Source: Apricaphanius iberus | Taxonomy: Eukaryota > Chordata > Actinopteri > Cyprinodontiformes > Aphaniidae | DNA: 64,000 nucleotides | NCBI GenBank assembly: GCA_028564705.1 | Contig: JAPXFQ010002814.1 | Location: 1,798,001 to 1,862,000, forward strand | Direction of reading: 5' to 3' | In this document: one piece after another, positions 56,254 to 64,000 of the stretch | Layout of the letters: the number at the start of each line of letters is the position of its first letter | How positions within the stretch are numbered: position 1 is the first letter of the stretch | Notes under the pieces: generated by a model | Databases searched by the model: none | The model's input: only the letters and a program-made list of their open reading frames with translations | What the model was told of the DNA's origin: nothing | Translations under genes and position numbers: made by a program

Positions 56254-57632
56254 ATCCGAGCTACAAAGTGAAAATCTCATCTAAGATAAGATAATTTTAT
56301 TACTGGGTCATCTCTACGACATTTAAGTCACAGTTATGTCAATTCTGTAGCGGTAGTGTAAATTTGTGCTTTACATAGCTTAGGAGAGCTACAGTATTCA
56401 TTAGACAGAATTTTTGGAACTTTGTAAGTCTGTGGTATCCTGGCTCAAATGGAGACTAAAATGTGTGTGCTTTCAATGTTAAGTTAAAAAGGGAGCATTA
56501 GAGGAATATTAAGTGCTGTGTTCTATTTCTTTCCGGGTCTGAATTAAAATACTGACAACGCTCAGAACATTAGATGTAGCAAAAGCAGGATATGCACAAT
56601 CACAATGCATCGTCTCTTTGTCAGTCCAAAAATACACTGATCGGCCACTTATCCACTTATGCCAATCAAACCTGAATGTCAATGTCTTTGTTTTAGTTAA
56701 ATATGGAGAGGACATTTGACTAAAATGTCTTATTTTCAACATCTTTTTCTTACCTGAAAAGGGGAAAAAAACGTAAAATAATTTCTACAAAATAAAAGTC
56801 CAATGACTAAGCATATAATTTTTTATAAAGCCTTTCATTCTCTTATACAGTTCCAAGCTCATTCTATAGGTTTGTTAAGGGGTAATAACACCAAAACCTA
56901 CACTCTGAACTGGTCACCCATCCATCTCAGGGAAAAACACAGAGACACAAGCAACAAAATAATAATTGCAGTTAATTATCAATTACTTCATAACCAATTA
57001 AATATTCCTGGCACTTTTTCATACAGACCTTAGAAAAACTATCACTCCTGTCAGTGTATTTCAGCAGTAGCCACCTTACCAAGAGACATTTTTGTCCCTG
57101 TCTTCATAGCAATGATTAATATGAAAATAATTATATTAACTATTTTTAAAAAGCTAGAATACTGAACAATAGGCTGATGTACGAAATATTCTGTTACTTT
57201 GATAATGGGGTCATCTTAATCCTTCTTCCCTGCATAATGGAAAAAAGTGAGCAATGCCTTGGGCAACTGCAGTGATTCCATCAGGCTTCACTGCAACTGG
57301 TTTCAGATAAGGACCACCACCCACATTTGTGTGCAGGTAATTATTTGGTTTTCTGCAAGCAGGTGCTGATGGAAGTAGGGGTGATCAAACTCCTGCATAT
57401 CCCCAGATACATATCAGGGGCCTGGAAACCAACAACAGCCCCTCAACCGCAGCCCCCATGGCTTTTGCCATCCATGCAGTTATTACACACTGCATGTCAA
57501 ATTAAAGCAAAATGGTTGGTTGGAAATACTGGAGTTTGGAGTTAAGTTAAGCTCCGAGTTAAGTCTTTTACCTGCATAAGACTAATGTTTTTTGGGGGTT
57601 TTATTGAAAAAAATACAAGCAAGAGTAATGGA

Positions 57633-57635
<3 letters not shown>
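56254..57635. other. Intergenic, nothing recognised
   Basis: AT-rich; no coding signature or clear repeat. Confidence 0.35.

Positions 57636-57707
<72 letters not shown>
57636..57707. repeat. Perfect (AT)36 microsatellite
   Basis: 72 bases of uninterrupted AT dinucleotide, followed by a T run. Confidence 0.97.
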
Positions 57708-57710
<3 letters not shown>

Positions 57711-57859
57711 TTATGTATCAGGATTTTAAAATAATTAAAATAAAAATCTGGCTCATGTCCGTTTTTAAAGTGGGTTAAATCAAACTTTAGATTCAGATCC
57801 TCTGAAACACATTAAATGTCATACAGTAGTAATAGCAATGCTTTGAGTATTTATACCCC

Positions 57860-58320
57860 TTGAACTTCTCCTAGAGGTGTGTTAGAGAACATTGGTGGGC
57901 AAACAGCTTCATTAAGACTAAAGAACACAGAAGTTTCGGGAATAAAGTTGTAGAGATGTTTTTAAGGAAGGTCAGATCAAAAAACAATCTCCTAAGCTTT
58001 GAACTTAACAATAATGGAATGCAAAGAGTTTGGTACAACAGTAAACCAACTAAGATATCTACCTGAACCTCTGTTCATCCTGATTACATTGCAGTGGTAG
58101 GGAAGCTGTTTTGAGTTCCAATCCTGGAAGAAATCCTGTTAGGATTTCAAAAGAAATGGGACCAGAGCAAAAAGCCCCCTTCCAACAAGACAAAAGTCTT
58201 GCACACACAACCAGAGATACAATGGAATGGTTTAGATAAAATCGTAATCATCTGTTTAAACGGCCCAGACAAAGTCATAATCTAATTCAAATATAGAATC
58301 TGTTGAAAGACTAGGAAATC
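57860..58320 (+). pseudogene. Tc1-like transposase relic, N- and C-terminal pieces with the middle deleted
   Basis: GTTAGAGAACATTGGTGGGC, AACAGCTTCATTAAGAC and AATCTCCTAAGCTTTGAAC are the start of the Tc1 family. CCTTCCAACAAGACAAAAGT, AGATACAATGGAATGGTTTA and ACGGCCCAGACAAAGTCAT are its catalytic end. About 600 bp in between are gone. The leader of the family is at 25918 and another N-terminal piece at 37035, all on the plus strand. Confidence 0.75.
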
Positions 58321-60734
58321 AATGTTCCCATACGCTTCTTAATTTAATCTTTGGTATATGTACTGCAACAGTGTCAGTCAGTTTGTGAGGGATCGTGTAA
58401 ATAACAAAAATCATTACTGTGGTTATCTCATGGATAACCATGATCTGGATGAATGAGAATATTCACAGGCCCATTACTGTGGTGTCATTTTTACAGACTA
58501 TACCCGAATTGTCTCAGTGTAAACAAATAAAACCCAAAACTAAAGTCCCACACTTCAAGACAGCAATTAGTTTCTCTAGGGGCCATGGCTCTAAACTTAA
58601 AGATTGGGATTGTTAAACCCTAGTGATTGGCATTACTTTGGTTTCCACACTATGACTAAGAATCAAGTTTGTCTTTGCTGCCAAACGGGTAAAACAACTC
58701 TGGGAGCCAACTGCGCACCAGTTCACATCTTGGTATCTTTTGATTCCAGTAACTGGGCCCAATTTTAAATATTTGCTATTATACTCATATACATAGAAAA
58801 TCTGGCCCTAATATCCATCAGTACTCCTTACAACTACAGTTCAAAACACTTTCTTTAGATTTTTTTAAATTTTTTTATTCTGCATGTAAAGTGAAGCTTC
58901 ATCGTGTTGATAATCTAAATTATCTTTAGGACTAAGTGTATGCTTTGATTTGATTTGAAATAAGCGTTAACAGAAATTTGCCTGAACTTCGTGACTATTC
59001 CAATGATTTGTTCATCCGGTAAATCCGGTGTTCTGGCTCCTTGGCAGGGATAGTACATACGTGAAGAAATTCATCCCCATCTTAATCGTCTCAAATCTTC
59101 TTTCTAGCTGTTGCTTCATTTGTATGGAGGTTTGAAATAATCAGTGATAAGGAACATTTTCACACTGTTAATCAGATTGCCCAGGCGATCTGCTCCACTG
59201 CAAAGTGCATGGTGTTTACTTATGAGACATTCTCATCAGATCTGCAAGCCATCCCCCCACCCCACCCCACCTTACAATCTGCTGTTGAGTGGCATGCAGC
59301 TGTGGAAGACAAGACATTTATTTATATAAAGCAAAGTTAGAGTCAAAGAATCTTTCCTGAAATAATAGATTTGTTGTTAAGGTTATAGCTTGACTTTCCT
59401 GATGAATTCTGCTTGTAAGTTTTTCCTTTATGGCTGCTTTTTTTATCAATAGAAAGAATACAATGCTTTAAGCAAATACACCCCTACTAAGGTAACAAAA
59501 TGTGCAACAGACAAACAAAAAAAGACATGCATAAAATCCATGAAAGAAAACAAAACAGGAATGGGAAATTTGACTATTTACTGGTGTTTGAAAATGACTG
59601 CAGCAGGTCACCGGGCCTCCATCTTGCCTGCAGTCGTTAATTAGATCTAATCAACACCGCAGGGAAAAGTTACTGTCAAGACTAATTAGCCAAAATGGAG
59701 CTTGTGTAATGGGAAACAAATGAACAACAACAGATAACTGTAGCAGTATGACTGTTTCTGTCTCAGCGGGAAAGCGCTGCAGAGCAGCACTTTTCAGAGT
59801 TTGAGCTCCACTCCGTCACCGGCTTCTGAAATATGAAGATCTTATGCCTAAAACTTATATTTATCTTATTTTGTTTAGGATATTGTCTCATTCGTCAGAT
59901 AATTTCCCATGAAAGCACCATGCAGGTTTCCCCTTCAACCTGAAGCCACCAGAGGTCATGAGAAATGTTGACTTAATCCTTTCCTCATCCTCACACTACT
60001 TCTAAGAGTCAGAACAAGGAGCAAAAGGGGAAAAAAGGGAACCTTTGTTTCTCTCACAGCAGTGAGAACAAAAGAGATTGCGATTGGGGAAACACACACA
60101 CGCACCACCTGCAATTAAGAGCTTAAAGTTTGTCCTGCCAGAACAAAAGAAACCCCTCAGTGATCGAGGAGAGAAGAGGAAACATTAAGATTAGGTGGGT
60201 TGTACTACAAGAGGTTTATAAGAAGAAAAAAAAGAACCTGTGAAAAGGATGACGTTTGTCACAGAATATTACTTGCACAACGCTGGGGAATAGTCACCTT
60301 ACACCTATTGGTAAAAAAGGAATAGTGGAGGATTTGTTTGTGACTACTGATGACAATCAGGCACTTAAGTGACGTGAGTTTGAGTATAGCACCAAAGTCC
60401 CACACACTATGAACAAACCTCCGTTTGTTTGCCCATGTGTTGAATCAAACAAGTAATCATGTACATCTACTGTGACAGAGATGATGTGACATTACTACTG
60501 TGAAGCTCAAAACCTTTGATGGAAATTAGAAATATAAAAGGACAAACTTCAATTCTACTCCTTTTGCTTTGCTTGTCACAGTTTAATGCTTCAGATCCTC
60601 AAACAAATTTGGACACGAGAAAAGATCACCTGATTAAAGACAAAATGCAGTTTCTAAAGATTATTTAATTTATGACGGGGGGAAAAAAATGAAGGTTTTA
60701 CAGTAAGCACTCTGTGTTTAAAGTTAATCCACTG
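58321..60734. other. Intergenic; possible conserved non-coding block at 59590-59830
   Basis: No exons. The sub-stretch 59590-59830 has balanced composition, homeodomain-type cores GTTAATTAG and CTAATTAG about 50 bases apart, and GATCTAATC, without repeat features. Enhancer status is inference. Confidence 0.35.
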
Positions 60735-60835
60735 TAACTTTGACCAGGCCACTCCTAAATTATTATGATTTTTAATTTTAATGTTAACCTGCTGGTGGCT
60801 TTTAGATCAATGTCCCACTTCATAACTCAAGTGGG
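60735..60835 (-). repeat. Short Tc1-like antisense fragment
   Basis: CTTTGACCAGGCCACTCCTA, then GCTGGTGGCTTTTAGATCAA and TGTCC, recall the antisense of a Tc1 transposase SPDLNP-adjacent stretch and the histidine-rich block. Old and short. Confidence 0.35.
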
Positions 60836-63800
60836 CATGAGTTTAATAAATTCAAGGATGATCACATCGAGATTATATGATTGAGTACAGTAATTATGGT
60901 TGCTTAAATTAGTCAGCCGTCCAGGTCTCAGCACCAAAGCAAAGCAGCAACATACTATACCATCAGACTGCCACTACTATGTCTTCTTGTTGGCATGAGG
61001 TTTTGTTTTTCTTATTTTTTATGTTAATTTCATGCTAGAGGTAATAGGATGCACACCTTCCCCTTTTGGCCTGTCAATCCGCTGGATATTTTTTCCAAAA
61101 CTATTGGAAAGCATAAAGATTTTTAGTTTTTTTGGTAATTTCCTGATGGAAGCCGTTTTTGTCGCCATTCTTTCTTCTTGTTGAATCGCTGACCTAAACA
61201 GAGGCGAGTGAGGATTGCAGATGTTGTTTAGGGTCCTGATCCCCTCAAAGAGTTGCTGATTTGTTCCTAATTTTGCAAGGCCAGACACTCCTGAGGAGGT
61301 TTACCACTGTTCCATGTTTTTCCTCCGTTTTTGGGGACTCAAAGACTTGGAAAAGGTATTGTTACCCTTTTGAAGAATGATGGGCGTTAATGACTTTGTT
61401 TTATATCTGTGCTTGAACTTCTTTAGATAGATGTGTTGGTCAGTGACTTATTGATTCTACAGATCTGCCATTCATCAGGCATATCAAAAAATGTATTTAT
61501 TAGTCATATTTAATTCATGATTAAACAAGTAATAACGATTTTGCTTCTCACATAGACAGGTTGCTTTTGAGTAGAACTCCTTTTTCTTTTTCCTTTTTTT
61601 TTTTGTATGTCGTCATGTTCTTATTATGCGATATCAAAATGTGTCTCATGTTCTAAAAATGTTCACGTTAGGCAAAAATAAAAAAATAAAACCAGATCTG
61701 TAAAGGGTAAAAGATGTTCAAGAGGTTTTTTTAACTGGTCTGATGGCTGCTCTGACATGAAATGTACTTAACATGCTAGTTTCATTAGAACAAAATTGGG
61801 TCAAATGAGCCAACCGCAAATTAAAATCAAACAAAGACAACGATGAGTGTAATTAACACCTCTTCAATCAAGCATGAGTGTGGGAATTAAAGTTTCATAG
61901 TTTACATTTCTTGCTGAACTCTGAGAGACTTTGCTTTGTGGTAAATCTGGACGGCTGCCTCTTAAAGGTATGATGATGATTAAAAATTACAGAAAACTTT
62001 TTGATTTAAAAAAATGTTATTGTTCCTTTGTATAAAATATTACACAAGACACAATCACAAAGTCATCCAGAGTTGACGCCCAAGATTATTTATAGTTTCT
62101 TTCCATTTTCATTTGCTACCATGGATCCAAAAAGGCAGCATGAATGGCGCCACATTTGAAGGAAAGCATATCTATAGGTCGAGCAGGAGGGTTGAGTATG
62201 TGGGTTATACCTATGGAAAAACTCAGCTAAGACTCTCATTTAGTCCCAAACAACATAGTTTGCTGTAGACTCTTGCTTGGTGTAATTTATGGGATTGGAT
62301 GGTTGAAATTTGGAGAAACAGGACATATTGGCTATTTGACAATTATTTCATTTAATAAACACATGCAGCCTGGGATGACCGTCTGCAGGCACAACAGCCT
62401 GGCAATTCCTCCCAATACTGGTGGTCACCAGTTTGTCCCAAAGTACTGTATGGCGGGCGGCTCATTTCCCCAACCAGCCCCAAATCCTGACTTCATCTCT
62501 GATAAAACAATGTTGTTTTTGTCAAAGTTGATGTCAGGATTATAGATGATCTTTTACGAAAAGTTTTGTGTTCTAAAATTTGATAATGCAACAATAACCA
62601 GTCGGTTGCATTACCGAATTAGATTAATCTCAACAAATTCTTGAAATTAATGCAATTGGTTCATCTCCTAAACATCATGGCTTTAAGACTGGTCTTTATT
62701 GCAGCCACGATCCCTTCCCCGCATAAACAAATGGTCCAAGACCACTATAACAGGCTTAAAAGGTGGTCTAATATGTGTGTTTAAACAACCCGTGTTGCAA
62801 GTCTGTCATCCAGTTCTTTTAGTGCATGCAAAGGCCTACCAGGGGTGTATCGGAGGGCCCTAACTCATGGGGTGGCACCACTCGGCGCCTGGTGCTGGAT
62901 CATTTGCGAACCCACAGCGGTGTAATGCTTATATCCCCGGAGCAGCTGAGGCCTCCTGTGGTGGGTGGTGGCGGCGGAGGTATCAGCAGAAGTTGTAGGA
63001 TGTAGGCCAAGCCAGGCATGTAATCATTCCCTCAAGAGTGGGAACGCATCGCCAAAGCAGGAAAATAAATAATATCTGAAGGTCGAAACCTCTGCATGGG
63101 GGAGATAGGGGAGAGGCTATTACAAAGAAACTGTATATTTCTTCAACAATTTAGAGTAGTAGGGTGTGTGTTATGGAGATGTAAGGGTTTAAAACGATGT
63201 AAAAACAAAACAACAACAAAATTGTGTGTATTGTAGGCTAGCAGAGATAGCTTGATTTTTGTACATCTATATTTGGATTTATTCATGCAAGAAGGTAAGG
63301 CCCTTCTTTATTTGTGATGACGCTTTAACACTGCCGACGTTTGCTCTCTTACACCAGCATCTTGCAAAGTGCTTCGGGTCACTTTTTCCTAATTTAGATC
63401 AATTATCTCATTTCCTCACAACAGTGTTTCTCTTTCAGCATAATGTCCTGGCTGTTTGTCAGCGCCATGTCGTGGGTTGACTCTCTTTAGCATTCATGCG
63501 TGCTCTTGTCACTGTGACTGAATGCTCGCTTTCTCTACTGTCTGAGCCTCATTTGAAATGCAAATATTGCCTCACCCCTGAGCCCCAATAATATTGACTT
63601 TCTCTCACTCTCCAGGCACTCTGGGATAAATTTAGCTGTGGATTGTTTTCTGTTTGTTTTTCTCGGAGTAAGTACTTACTGTATGTGTGGATTTTGTTTG
63701 ACTGCAGGTGAGTTTTGCAGGGCTGAAACACTGTACCGTTTTTTTTTCTAGAGGAGCAAATGTCAACAAAATCAGATTTATTTCCTATTTGTTGTTTTAT

Positions 63801-64000
63801 TTAATCAGTATCCAAGCTATCTGTGGCGAAATTTGATTTATTATACGTTAGAAAATTATTATTAGGAGTAACTGCTGCAAATCTTCACGTTTTAACTTTA
63901 AATTAAGCCCTGGGTCCTTAAAGTGCAAGTGTTTAAGATGTCCCTCCTATCTAATAATCGTGGATATCTTGCTTTTTTCTAATTTATATATGAGAGCCGC
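60836..64000. other. Intergenic to the right edge, nothing recognised
   Basis: AT-rich with a GC-richer patch at 62840-63010 (GGTGGGTGGTGGCGGCGG) that has no coding signature. Open frames are short and unrecognised. Confidence 0.35.

Noticed and set aside
1..64000. CRISPR array, operon, phage or bacterial island
   Set aside because: No regular spacer repeats, no ribosome binding sites, and the gene structure is that of a vertebrate genome.

Overview
This window looks like nuclear DNA of a ray-finned fish, most likely a percomorph teleost. It is AT-rich, has long introns with GT/AG splice sites, holds two recognisable vertebrate protein genes, and is packed with the repeat mix typical of fish: many Tc1 relatives, PIF/Harbinger and piggyBac-like DNA elements, L2-type LINE tails, tRNA-derived SINEs, a Penelope relic and simple repeats. 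There are no operons, CRISPR arrays or bacterial genes. Repeat families were identified by memory and pattern, without a database.

Both genes lie on the minus strand in the left half. dmrta1 (26959-28776) is complete, with two coding exons and 408 residues: an N-terminal DM zinc-binding DNA-binding domain, a DMA domain and a conserved C-terminal tail. About 1.5 kb downstream of its stop, in the same direction, begins a gene for a glucosidase II beta-subunit-like protein (prkcsh or a paralogue). Six coding exons can be joined in phase (25336-25417, 24934-25050, 20272-20367, 15505-15562, 14568-14685, 3933-4062). They give a signal peptide, two LDL-receptor class A-like repeats and the start of a coiled coil, 200 residues in all. 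The rest of the gene (acidic/EF-hand-like region, MRH lectin domain, ER-retention tail) must lie beyond the left edge if present.

Repeats by region. 6.9-7.2 kb: Tc1 relic. 8.14-10.14 kb: an old repeat split by a nearly intact 1610-bp Tc1 element with an open 334-residue DD34E transposase. 11.0-13.85 kb: a second Tc1 family copy split by a 1.76-kb insertion that holds a third, internally deleted Tc1-type element. 18.3-19.2 kb: piggyBac-like non-autonomous element. 19.2-20.2 kb: Sleeping Beauty-like relic. 21.0-23.2 kb: an interspersed repeat split by a 1.6-kb Harbinger derivative. 25.9-26.2 kb: Tc1 leader. 32.1-34.6 kb: an L2 LINE split by a second, inverted copy of the same Harbinger derivative. 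34.9 and 42.0 kb: SINEs. 38.6-39.7 and 42.4-42.6 kb: repeat copy and LINE tails. 43.7-45.4 kb: Tc1 relic abutting a Penelope relic. 47.4-47.8 kb: L2 tail. 51.0-52.0 kb: Tc1 and Myb/SANT relics. 55.5-56.25 kb: third Harbinger element with a TTA duplication. 57.6-58.3 kb: long AT microsatellite and a Tc1 relic. From about 28.8 kb to the right edge I see no convincing host exon; it looks like the large upstream intergenic region of dmrta1 and may hold its enhancers.

Nothing here amounts to a clear new biological system. The most informative signals are the layered insertion history, the well-preserved Tc1 copy, the twin Harbinger derivatives that share an older retroelement insertion, and the divergent glucosidase II beta-like gene.
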